Assembly: GCA_036897525.1 (NCBI GenBank)
Contig: JAYMTJ010000029.1
Span: 40,868 to 104,867, forward strand
From: Pelargonium x hortorum
Lineage: Eukaryota; Streptophyta; Magnoliopsida; Geraniales; Geraniaceae
Direction: 5' to 3'
Length of the DNA: 64,000 nt
In this document: piece after piece, positions 24,266 through 35,200 of the stretch
How the letters are laid out: the number at the start of each line of letters is the position of its first letter
Position numbering within the stretch: the stretch's first letter is position 1
Position numbers and translations under genes: made by a program
The notes under the pieces: model-generated
Told to the model about the DNA's origin: nothing
The model's input: only the letters and a program-made list of their open reading frames with translations
The model's database searches: none

Positions 24266-25195
24266 GTAAAAGAATCCAGAGAAGCGGTCTTGCTGTTACC
24301 CGTTTACTCTGCTCAGTGATGTAAGTTGGATGCTTGCTATAGGCTGAGGGCTCTTTTATAGATAGGAGACTACAAATCCATGTAAAGGATTCCTGAGTGG
24401 ACTTAAGATCTCATCCGAACTCTAATTTCCAAAGGGTATAGTCCCCCCAAGTGTCTATAATTTCAAGATCCTGGTTAGACTTTTAGCCAGGTGTCTAGAT
24501 CAGCAATGTTTGCTCAGCGGTCTTTTAACGGATCGCCGGTCCGAATAGCATCCAATAAGCACCGAAATTATCAAGGATTGCTTATTGGTTCCTATTGGTA
24601 TTATAATGGGATCATCGGAAGAGTTCCTAGTGGGAAAGAATCTAAATAACTCTAACCCGCAGATCTTTGTTCAATACTTGAGAAAGAGGACTCTCTGGGA
24701 AAGAGTAATCTTAGAAAAGACAAAAGACCGAACCGGATCACTATAATAGCTCCTTACTCTATGAAGCTTTTGCTGCTAGTGATAACTTATCTCTTCTTTG
24801 TTTTAATCCTAAGGAGCCGATGTCCGGAATCGGTATGAGCCGGGATACCAAATTCCACATTGGCTAGTACCAATGGTAGGAGCTTTGTCATTTAAGGCAA
24901 GGGTAGGCATCCAAAAGCTATAGGTGCTTACAAAAACCTATATTCCGAGATGAGATTTAAAAGGTTACTCAGCGATCTATTACTAGTGGAAAGCTGGGAA
25001 CGGGGGAACTCGAAAAACCTACTCATCTCGAGGGCAGTTATGGGATATACTTCTATATCTCCTCTAATGGCCTAATTCGGGGTGTTAACAGGCACTTACG
25101 AAACCGTACCAAGGGGGGGACCCGCGTTCGTCATAGAAGATTCAGCAACTTTTATGACGGAATTCTGAAAGTTCTCCAGAAGGGGGAGTCCAGCT
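24266..25195. ncRNA. G+C-elevated, hairpin-rich block (possible structured RNA)
   Basis: By hand count about 43% of 900 bases here are G or C, while sampled lines about 150-300 bases away on either side are about 27-28%. Inverted repeats follow one another through the block: 24277-24281 with 24307-24311; 24312-24316 with 24344-24348; 24375-24379 with 24387-24391; 24470-24474 with 24487-24491; 24530-24534 with 24538-24542; a 10-bp stem 24552-24561 with 24579-24588; 24817-24821 with 24829-24833; 24858-24863 with 24870-24875; 24919-24925 with 24936-24942; a 9-bp stem 24946-24954 with 25022-25030; 25044-25049 with 25054-25059; 25129-25135 with 25153-25159. No long frame crosses it. A G+C-rich hairpin-dense block in AT-rich DNA is how structural RNAs look in AT-rich organelle genomes. 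I find no universal rRNA motif, no RNase P core and no group II domain V. Strand and identity are unknown. Confidence 0.35.
24365..24444 (+). ncRNA. Group I intron P7-like pairing
   Basis: GGAGACTA (24365-24372) and TATAGTCC (24437-24444) can pair as GACTA with TAGTC plus an outer G-C pair across one unpaired A. Group I introns have this layout in helix P7, formed by the R and S elements with a bulged A next to the guanosine site. The bases before the second strand resemble the usual joining sequence AAGATA. Between them lies a small hairpin (24375-24379 with 24387-24391), where P8 would be. Clear P and Q elements (P4) are not visible, and most of the structured block lies downstream rather than upstream. 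The match may therefore be fortuitous. Confidence 0.2.
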
Positions 25196-27288
25196 TTTTT
25201 TATAACCAAGTGAACTCAGGAATAAGAGTGTCCTCCTTTTTAGCAGTCTAGCTTAGGAATCTGTTTATGCTTTTTTTAATAAGGGCCTTTTACTAAAAAA
25301 ATAGAATCTAGCTAATATCCCCTGTTTAACAAGAGGTTCTCGTAGTATCGAAATAGGAATCCTTTCTTAAACTTAATCTTATTCATAATTTTAGCACAAA
25401 AAGACGCGTCAAAAGGAAAGTTCTATTTATTCCAAATATAAATATACGAAAAGGGAATTTTTCTACTTTTATAAGAGTTGGCAAAGCTCCTAAAAAGATA
25501 CGCTATAAAAAGATTTCAAAACATAGGAACATTAGGTGGATTCTTGTTACGGTATTCCGTAAGATGGATTCTTTATCAGACCAAGTCCATTCGAACCTTT
25601 GACTTTACACCTTTCAGGCTGAGGTTTGACCAGAATCTAAAATACAAGTATCTATTTATGTATGTCTCCTAGCTTTAGTTGCATAACTTTGTCTTAAAAG
25701 ATAAGGAATTCGGAGTATTCTGTTAAAAAGATTCTCTTTAAGTAAAATCTATCCTATCATAGCACCTATCTTTCTTTTATCTTATAGAAGTCAATCCTAT
25801 AAAACTAAGTAGAAGAATGTATAAGAATTACGAAATAACCTAAACTGAAAAATCCCTTGCTTGTACATAAAGTCAGAGTTTGCCAAGGAAAGATCCGTAA
25901 GAAGAAAACAGCTTAAGCTAGTACTCTTTTTAAAGTCATTTCATTCCCAATTCCTAACTCTTCTCTTACATTCCCAAATTCTCAATCTTGAATCTAAGAA
26001 ATCAATTACTTTCATTCCTAACTTTCTCAATTCATAACTCTGGAAATACCCAATTCACAAAAAAGAGAAATCTTGCCTAACTATCTCTTTACCTCTGATG
26101 GGAGGCTCCCACTAATAATACTAGGAAAACTGTTTAGACGCTTCTCTCTTTGGGAATTCCCTTGGTTAACTCCAAAATTCTTAAGAAGGCAATAAACGAA
26201 CTGAGGGGTTGGGTTTTAGTTTGGATCTCTGAACAAAGAGAAACCAGAAAATTAAGAATCAGAAACAAGCATTATTTTATCTTTAAAGCAGTTGTATAAA
26301 ATAAAGGATTACGAAAGCTTGAATCTCTAAAATCTTAATATCAAGTTACTACGTGATAAGGGATGTATTTCAATTTCAGGTATATATACTAGATTACTCA
26401 TTAGATTAAAAAAGGCAAAGTGTTCTTATCTGGACTAATTTCTTTTATTCTGAGGTTTTGAGGAGCGGTCCCTTAACGAACCCGCCTTTTTAGTGCAATT
26501 TATTGTCAATCTGAGAATATAAGATTGATTTCTTGTATATAAATTCATTCGCGGAGTCTGTCTTACTGTCTTATATGATACTTTTTTTTGAATGTTAGTT
26601 ATGAAGGTTAAGCAGATGTTGGGTATAACATAAGTAGATATATTTAGAATATTTATAAATAAAGTCAATTCCAGTATTCTTTCTTTATCCGTAGAATGGA
26701 ATCCAGAAGAAGTCAAGTTGAATTTATTTAATAAGGTTTCTTTGTTGTCGAAAATTTTATATAATATAAGAGAAGTTTCAGTGCAATATAGTTCTAAGAA
26801 AACAACGATTACTTAATTAGATTAATTAGAAATCTAATGTCCTACAGAAATGACGGATACACTACTAGCATCAAGGGCTCCATTTTGAATACTTTCTTAC
26901 TCTTTTAAGTAAATTCTATTCAAAACTTTCTAAACTTGCCTAGGTAGGTAAACCCCTTGTTATAAGGCAATGCTGATACTAAAAACTAAGATTAATAGCT
27001 ATAAATGTTTCTTTTATTCTACTAGCCTATGAAATAACCCCTGTCTTTATGTAATTTAGGATTTCGTGTAAAGTATATATTTGAGTCTCGTTTTAGCTCT
27101 ATTATGTATCTAAAGAGTACTTTGTTAATAATTTATTAAAGTAGAAGTGCGCAAGAAAAGAGTCATAGTTTCAAGCAAATATACAAATATAGTAGGAAAT
27201 TTTCATTCCCAATTTCTTAACTTCCTTGTTATATTGTAACCTTTCAAAAGGGCTCCCTTCACGATATCTCTCTATTTGGCTAGTACTT

Positions 27289-27310
27289 GGCTTGAACCCG
27301 CGGAAGCGGG
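27289..27310 (-). pseudogene. tRNA T-arm-like site with a GNRA hairpin
   Basis: The 15-base word GGCTTGAACCCGCGG (27289-27303) recurs exactly at 32976-32990. Read on the minus strand it contains CGCGGGTTCAAGCC, the shape of a tRNA T arm. Directly beside it CCCGC (27297-27301) and GCGGG (27306-27310) close a GGAA loop, which belongs to the GNRA class. Such a stem next to a T arm could be the variable arm of a leucine- or serine-type tRNA, but I cannot trace an acceptor or anticodon arm. Eleven of the 15 shared bases are G or C, so a chance match in this DNA is unlikely. Confidence 0.25.
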
Positions 27311-30300
27311 AATACCCTTATGTGTTCTAACAGTCTGTAACTTCCCATAGCGTAGTTAGCTGCGTAATACATGGATTTCTTTCTCGGTAGAGCACTAGTA
27401 AAAAGAGTTACAAGGACAAGGTTCAAGTTCTATTGACAGAGGCTAATTAGGAAGACTTGGAGTATAGTTTTTAATAGAAATGTAGAGCATGTATCTTTAT
27501 CCAGCCCTTTCTTAGTAGTTTTAGTTTTATTGAAGGTCCTTTTTCCCACTCTGATATCCGCTTAAATGGTTTATAATACATAATACCCTTTTTTTTACTT
27601 AGGGCACACAAATAGCTTACGCATATCTTCCTAGTTTCGCTCGGTACTCCATTTTTATTAGTCTATAAATCTTCTCTTTTCTGCTCATTAAGAAGGATTG
27701 TGAGGAGAAAATGAATAAATCGGATAGGACAAAAAAAAAGAAAGGGTTCTCCTATATACTTTTAAACCTAAAACTTACGTCATCCAGGATATTTCAGTGT
27801 TAGCAATATTATTGATTACCCTGGTAAATAAAGTATTCATATAATTCGTCTTATTTTTTGATGAGCTAAAAAGAAAGTTCGAATCTATAAGGAGACCTCT
27901 TTATGTAAGGCTCTATTAATAAGGGGCTCATATGCCCCAGGAATCTCAATACATGTGAAGTGTGGGATATGCAGAATGTTATAACCAGGAGAAGCGACGT
28001 CTAACACGTTTTACGGTAACACTGAGATAGAAGATTGAAGTTCAACAACCCTCGTGAGCGCCCCCCTTTATAAATTTTTATCGATAATTTTAGCTTTCAT
28101 AATTGGGATAATTCCCTTTGCATTCTTGATGAACAAAGGACAAATCACTCAAAAGAAAAGACTCTTTTCATTATAATCTCCAAACAGCTTAGAATACTGA
28201 AAAAAGGTCCGCTTTTACTTTCATTTTCAAAAAACAAGGCCGAAGTTACTATCTAGAATGTCTTTTATTGCCAGTTTGGCTGCTTTTTGGGGGTATACTG
28301 AACTGGGATATTAAAGATATTATAGAGCCCTTTTTACTCTAGACTGACCTTTAGTAAAGAGTACTAAATAAAATGTAGGCAAAGGTCCTTGCTAAGCTAA
28401 GTTTTGTTAACGAATTAAATCTTTTACAAGTGTTAAGAAATAGGAAGAATTTTAAGGTAAAATAGAGGACTAAATCTTTCTTTTTAAGTACTAAGATTAC
28501 ATTTTTCTAGGTAATTATAGGTAGGAAAGATTGAATAAATAGAAGTCCAAACCCAGTTCCTTATAGTTACTAAATGCAAATAATTGCTAAAAAGCCACTC
28601 ACTAACAAGTATACGGCTGAGCCTGAAAAGTGCAAAGAATCAATTCGTTTTATAGGATCTATAACAACAAGAATTTCCCAAGAAAAGTGTGCCTTTACTA
28701 GTCAAATATATCCTAAACAATTCCAAGCAAATAGATAAACTTTTTTTAGTATTCAAAAGAAGATTTTTATTTAAATAATTCATATGTAGGAAGTCCTTTT
28801 GATAAATAGCCTGACAATTTACTATAGTTTCTTGATTCTCTTAATAAATAAGAAATATCTAAATAAGGGCTTCTACAATACTAGGGAAAGAACTCACTTT
28901 CACGAAAGATTTTGAGCATTGAGAGACTCTTTAGTAGTTGAACATCTTCTTTTTTGAAAAGCCTATAAGCCAATTACATATAAGTTAAGTAATAATAGGA
29001 AATTTCACTTAAATAAGGAGCTTCGTTAAGATAAGAGGTTTCATTTCAGCAAAGTGGTAGCACAACCTGGTCAAATTACTTATAACATAGATTCAAAACG
29101 TATCGGATTAGGATTTCCAAAGCAAAGCACAGGAGACATTCCCTATAGTAAAGAATTACTGATCCAGCTTTTTCTGGGCTAGCTTTCTTATTAATCGCGT
29201 CTTCTGTAAACATCTATATCGTAGCTATCTGCAGTATCCTATTTAGAGTATCCCTTTATTTGACTAGGTAATAGTGTAGTTTCAAAACCCTATGAGTCAA
29301 GGGCTAAACTGAGAGAGTTCATAGGCTTCCCTGTTTAAGTTAAGCTTAAATTCCTGCTTTACCATTCCTAAGATTCTAACTAAGATCGAAATGCATAAAT
29401 AGGGTCTAATTATATCAATTTTTTCTTTTCTTACTAGTTTCGAGGTCCACATTTTACCTCTTTACGTTTAGTTTCCTATATGTCTTTTATTTCTCACTGC
29501 AGGGTGTTAATACATTCGAGGCTTTTAGAGTCAATCTTTCCTATCTAATTTGAAATTCCTATCCCGGATTCCTGGAGGTTTCCCTAGAAAAGCCCCGAAT
29601 TCCGATTGTAGAATAATCGCCCCTTTTATACTTCGTATTACTCGCAAAGAGACACTTCTTCTAACAGAAATTCTAGTCTTTACTATAACTAACTTCCTTT
29701 CATACTCATATTCCTTTTGTAATACCCGGTTTCAATGTCATTTTTAGTTACACCGCGCAGAAATTTGTAAAGGACTCTAATAAGTATAATCCTAAACTCC
29801 TTTAGGGAACCCCGCTTACCCCTTAGTTCTGCATATTAAAATTGACTGAAAACCACCTACTTTAACAGTTAGCTAGCTGCTTAACTTCCTTCCCTTATCT
29901 TGTAAAACACCTATTCTACCCAGTTGGAATGTAGGAAAACCTCGCAGGCACTTTTATAATATAATCATAAATTGTGAGCAGTTCTATAATATAGTCTTTT
30001 TTTATTAATAAATTACTCCTTATTTTTCACTCAATTTGTAATCCGATCCACACTACCTTATGCTTTATTGAGTTAGCTAGTACTGCGTCTAGAGAAGCAT
30101 GACTTTAAACATTTCTATCTTATCGTGTATTATAAATAGATTTTTTAGAATTGTAAGCAATTATCTCGGAAAGCGATATACTTAGTGTTACTTACCTTAC
30201 CTAGTATTTGGGGTTTAAACCCAACCCAAGAGGAGCTCCTAACCAATAAGGGTAAGGGGTTATGTTAATGAATTACTATAAGCTCAACCGCTCCTTAATT

Positions 30301-31412
30301 CGCTGGAAACTCAAATTAGCTATTGGCTTTTTCTTTAAGAACCCTACAATTATGATATTGGATAAGGAGATATATCTAGTCTAGTAGAAGAAAAAACGTT
30401 AGTAAGCTATAAAGTTTAAATTGTAAGATTTAACCCTGCACTAGTCTTTCCTAAGGCTCCCCGGCTTATGTTACTAGAATCTAATAAAAGGAGAATATAA
30501 GAAGTTGGTCTTCTATTAAGTGTTAAGTAGAAAGTTTTACGAATTGGATTTTATATAACTTTAAGAAGTACTATCTTTTAAACGGGTAATAAGGGGATCT
30601 CCATATATAACGAGGGTTAGGTTGTAAGTCCCCCGAAGCTACATATTGAATGCTCTTTAATTTCTAAGGAATTGGCTTAGTCAATGAGTTCTTAATTAAA
30701 TAGTATAACTTGATAGCTATGGCAAGGCTTTGATTCTCCAGAATTTTCTTCATTTATGGTAGTTTATCGAAACAATGCTTACCCCTGGACTTGTATAACT
30801 CTGAGTAGAATATAAATTAAGTACTTATTTAGATAGTTAGCTTTTTACAAAAAAGAACCCCCGTTTCTTTGACGACTTTTTAGTTCAATTGGGGCAGATA
30901 TCAATTTTGGGAAAAAGAGTATTTGCAAAGGATGCAATTCTTTGGGCTATGCTCAGTAACCAGGTAACCTATATGTGTAGCGGTATTTCCTTAATTATTT
31001 GTACGACACCTAATGTAATGGTTCCATTTCTTTTTGGTAAAGTTACCTTATTATATAAAAACAAATATTCCTTGAATTAAAACTTACTTTGTTTTGTAAA
31101 CCGAGGAAACTCCTATATTTACCTTATATTCTACATTCTGTAATATATAATAAAGTCCTTTTCTGAGAGACTGATGTACACCAAACCTTATAGGATATTG
31201 TTGCTCTATTGTACCTGGCGGTAGCAGCGCGGAGGGAGGGCATTTTTAGTAGTCGTTTTAGTTAGTATATGAATACCACAAAACCACCAGCATAGGCTTA
31301 CCTTACTTCATACTCTTATTCAAAAACAAAAAGACTTTCTTCATATCTAGAGCTAGCTTCTTTGGAGTCTTATCCGCTAGAGTACTCTGTATCAGTATCC
31401 TACTCTTGATAG

Positions 31413-31512
31413 CTTTCTTAGGAGCTGTACTCTTCTTCTTGTTATGAAGCTTCTTGTTGCCTGTACTTTTTAGTGTAGCTATACTACTGTATTCCCTACC
31501 CTCTTGTTAGGA
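31413..31512. repeat. Possible decayed repeat C, copy 1
   Basis: Four words occur in the same order and orientation as at 63522-63586: CTTTCTTAGGAG, ACTCTTCTT, CCTGTAC and TGTTAGGA. Here they start at 31413, 31429, 31460 and 31505. Spacing differs between the two places, so many insertions or deletions would be needed. On the minus strand both places are open for 60-80 codons with lysine-rich translations, but neither frame has an ATG near its beginning. This may be an old repeat or chance among pyrimidine-rich words. Confidence 0.25.
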
Positions 31513-32154
31513 TTATAAGTATTCTATTACTAGTATATCTATTGTAGTTCTTAGTATTCCTGTTATTCTTACTAGTTTAGTAATGTAATATAGTAGTAGT
31601 CTAGATAGTCTTAGTTGTTTAAGGATAAGACCCTCCTTTATTACTTTTTACTGCTATAAAGAGGTTGGAACCCTAATAGTACAAGGGTAAGTTATTGTTA
31701 CCCACTGTAACGTAGCGTAGGAAGGTTAATGCAAAGTAGTCTACTAGGATATACTTACGTGATAGCCGGCATATACCCCGATATTTATACTCTTACTTGC
31801 TTTAGAACTAGACCCTTCTTCTTTTCTTGGTGCTGTTTTCTTGACTTTTTACTTGTTAACTCTTCCAAAAGCCTGCAATTACAATTTGACTCGATCTGTG
31901 AATACCTGCATAAGGACTCTATCCACTTTTTATTTCCTATAAACCTCAAAAATGGGAACTTAGATGCTTGCCTCTATTCTTTAACTATGCCTACTGCCTA
32001 GAGCTAACCCCGTGCAACCCTGTACTATGACAAGAAGTCCTGTTGTTGTCTAGTCCAAACTAGAATTTTAGATAAATTCAATTTACACCGTTCGTTGAAA
32101 AGAGCTCCGGATGAATCCTATTCTCTTATTTAATAAGTGAGTAGTTATGCTCTA

Positions 32155-32229
32155 TTTAGTCTTGTTTCTTGTGGTTAGAGCACCGGTTTTTGATAGCGTC
32201 ATCCAAGGGTTCAAGTCTTTGTTAGTACT
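32155..32229 (+). pseudogene. Degenerate tRNA-Gln(UUG)-like sequence
   Basis: The sequence fits tRNA numbering without gaps: a D stem GTTT (32164-32167) with GAGC (32178-32181) around a loop containing GTGGTTA, then an anticodon loop TTTTGAT (32188-32194) placing TTG at 32190-32192, a five-base variable loop, and a T arm with loop TTCAAGT (32210-32216). The stretch CGGTTTTTG and the later GGTTCAAGTC resemble plant organelle and fungal glutamine tRNAs. Only three of five anticodon-stem pairs form, the T stem has one mismatch, and the acceptor strands (TTTAGTC and TTAGTAC) do not pair. It cannot be a functional tRNA as it stands. A decayed copy is the likeliest reading. Confidence 0.4.
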
Positions 32230-35200
32230 GAATTTCAGAGAAATAATAGAATTTTTACAATTTTTTTGATAAAGGGAATCTAGATCTCGCTTTTAGTTAA
32301 ATTAAGTCTCCAGTATATCCAAATCTAACATTCTAACAACGCATACTTAAGAGTAGTCCTCTTTAAGCTTAGGGATTAGTGTCATACATACCCCTCCTTA
32401 TTAGAACGGAGTGTCCCTTATTTTCTCTTCCTTTAGTAAAACTCGACTTCACTTTGAAGTCTATTTCTATTTGGAATGGGATAAATCAATTAATTTCTTA
32501 ATATTCACAAGGTAAGGTCAATTTGAGTATGAAGGTACTAACTGCAACCTTTACTGTTATGAATACCAGGTCTCCTTTAATAGCTTACCATTTACATACG
32601 AAATAACAGCTTCTTATTTCTCGATTAATCCCGGTATTTGATAGGTTTATTTGATTTTTGTGACTCCTATTAGGATGCGTCTCTATGTCTAAGGAGTTCT
32701 CCTTCTTCATCAACTTGTTCAAGATTTAGTTGCATTGCTTAATAAAAATCAAGGAAAGGAGAGAAACAAAAAGTATGGATACACGGGATTCTTTGCTTGT
32801 TATACCGCATATTACTGTACGAGTACAAGTCAGGTCCCAAATCAACTTATCCATTTTCCTACTACTTGATAAGGATTCCATGTCTAAGGCGTAGTTCTTA
32901 AAACTGCTATCTCTGTACTAATTCCTCCTTTTTACTACCCTCAAAACTCTCTTGTAGACTTTTTTTAACTTACAGGGCTTGAACCCGCGGTACAAAGTGT
33001 GATTTCTTGTTGATCTACCCAAAACCCTAAGACACTCAGCCATGTTTTTTGTTGACCTTGCGACTCAACTAGTGGATGCAAAGGTGGGATTGTAAAATCT
33101 GGAGAGTTTTTCTTTAACCATTTAATAAAGCTATAATATAGAAACGACTCCCCGTAAATTGTTATGTATTTTTTATGAAACTATTGGTTATTATTAGAAT
33201 TGATTCCAACCAAAAGCCCTTTCCTTTCCTATGAGTCATTTCAAAGGAAATCATGGTTGTTGGCATTTTCCAAGAGAGAAATTCATTCAGTAATAAGAGT
33301 TTGCTTATTAACCCTGGATAGTGGGTATTCCTGATTTATAGATTTAGAATAGTTTAGTTGTAGCTTACGAAGTTTTATACTTACCTTTACCTTAGAAAGC
33401 TGGATTCCGATAAAAAGTCAGTGTATTGACAGTGGAGAGGAATAACATAAACCAGATTCACTTTAACAGAGTTTCTTAGATTCTAGAATCCCTCTTTTGT
33501 TTTTGATCTAAGAAGTCACATTAGAAAGTCCTCTTAAAAGACCTGTCTAGTCAGTACCCAGGAATGAAAGCAAGCTATCAATACCAAGTGAAAGTAGCCC
33601 AAAGCTCTTTGTTTCTCAGATTCCTAACTACAACTCCACTAATTAGTCTAAGTCTAAGAATCTAAGGAACACAGTCTCTGAGCTTGGAAGCCGGCAAATA
33701 AGGCGTGAATCCTAAGTCTTAATGAAAACCTGATTCTATTTCCTTTTCTTTGAGAGTATCTTCCTTTGATTGAAGTAGATTACTAAACCAGATGATAATT
33801 CTCTAAATTGGTATTCTTTTTTGTTTTGTAAGCGAAGAGCTTAGATAGAGAGCAAGATTCCTATAAGTTGCTAATTGAAACCAGACTGACATTGCTGCTA
33901 ATGGATAGGAAGTGGAGCTAATGGTATAGGAATAGTACTCTAGAGAGTTTCGGATATACCTGTTATGTTATAGTATTATACATAAACAGAAACTTCTTTT
34001 CCTTAGCTTGAGGAAAGGTGTTTCAGAGGTTTAGTGTTACTTTGATCAGTTTTTAAGGTAAACAGTATAGACTGTAATGGGATTGCTTCATTCAAAGTTG
34101 CACTTGTTGGAATCTCTAATTTCAAGTTTACAGGTTCTCGGATTTGGATGTGTAGCTCTTCAGTATAGCAAAGCGATTCTCTGTTTAGCAGGATAGCTTG
34201 TAAAAGGTTTTAGTTTAAGATAATGAATTACAGGTTTATTTGCATTGTGTTTTGAGAGTCTCAAGTGGATGGTACATGGTTTACGTTTAAGAATCGTTCT
34301 AATGGGATAAGTCGGAACAGCTATTTCATCTTGAGGGTAAGCAGGTTAATGCGAGCAGGAGTCGTGGTTAGGCGGTTACAGAGTAACTCAAGGATTTTTA
34401 GGCTTAACTTTATGGATTCCTTTTTTTGGTATGTCCTGTGTTACAGCTGAGATATTCATTAAAGCTATTGTCTTCATCCTGGGGTTCTAATCCTATTCTC
34501 TGCAAGCCCTTTCTTTATGAAAGGAAAGTTGCAATATATGTTAAGAATATCGAGCTAACCTAGTCTATTCCAAGTAATCCGTACCTTGTGGCGAGTTCCC
34601 CATGAATACTATATACTCTTTTTTTGTATATAACTTTGAAGAAAAACAAAATAGAGAGCTTTGAGCTTAGCTAACTGACTTACAAGGAAATTATTCAAAT
34701 GTCCTTGATCTTTTTATCCTATATACAAAAGTAAGGCTTTAGTTAGCTTCTTAATTCAATGGGGGAATTCGTTTTGTTATTTCCTGTTTTAGTCGTCCTA
34801 GTTTAGTGGTGAGTGGGAGTATCGGTAAAGAATAAGAAATCTGAAAACGCCTCGCTTATTAAATAGTTTTTGATACCATAATACAGACTCAGTAAATTAT
34901 GGATAATGTGAGCTGACATGATAAAAATTCTAAAAAGGCATGACATACTATAGAAAAGGTTAGAGGGCGGCTTTCTTTTTATTAATTGGTTCAAGGGCAT
35001 TTACTTGTTGTTATATTATGAGAACACTTGGTATTGCGTAATTTCTTTGCTTTGAATCTTTTTGGATTTCACATAACAATTTTTGACATATATTAACAAT
35101 TCTTACTGCAAAAAAGCGGAGCCTCAAGGCAGATAATGAAGGATACTGGGTTTTTTCATTTACAGACTTTCTCCTATATCTGAAAAAGCCTCTTTTTCTT

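Larger units (their letters stand above)
25196..32154. other. AT-rich stretch without a gene
   Basis: The G+C content falls back at once (about 27% in two sampled lines). The longest frame is 93 codons on the minus strand (26435-26716), with no recognisable domain. Notable sites are a small perfect inverted repeat at 26100-26112, the tRNA-like site at 27289-27310, a G+C-rich patch near 31217-31240 (GGCGGTAGCAGCGCGGAGGG) with no visible gene, and the sequence at 31413-31512 that resembles 63522-63586. Nothing else stands out. Confidence 0.6.

Noticed and set aside
24720-24760. Large-subunit rRNA helix (resemblance of AAAAGACCGAACC to the conserved GGAAAGACC segment)
   Set aside because: Spacing to the upstream ACCCGC word is wrong and no later large-subunit motif follows.
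27385-27450. tRNA gene suggested by CGGTAGAGCA followed by AAGGTTCAAGTTC
   Set aside because: D, anticodon and T stems all fail to pair; the match is limited to loop-like words.
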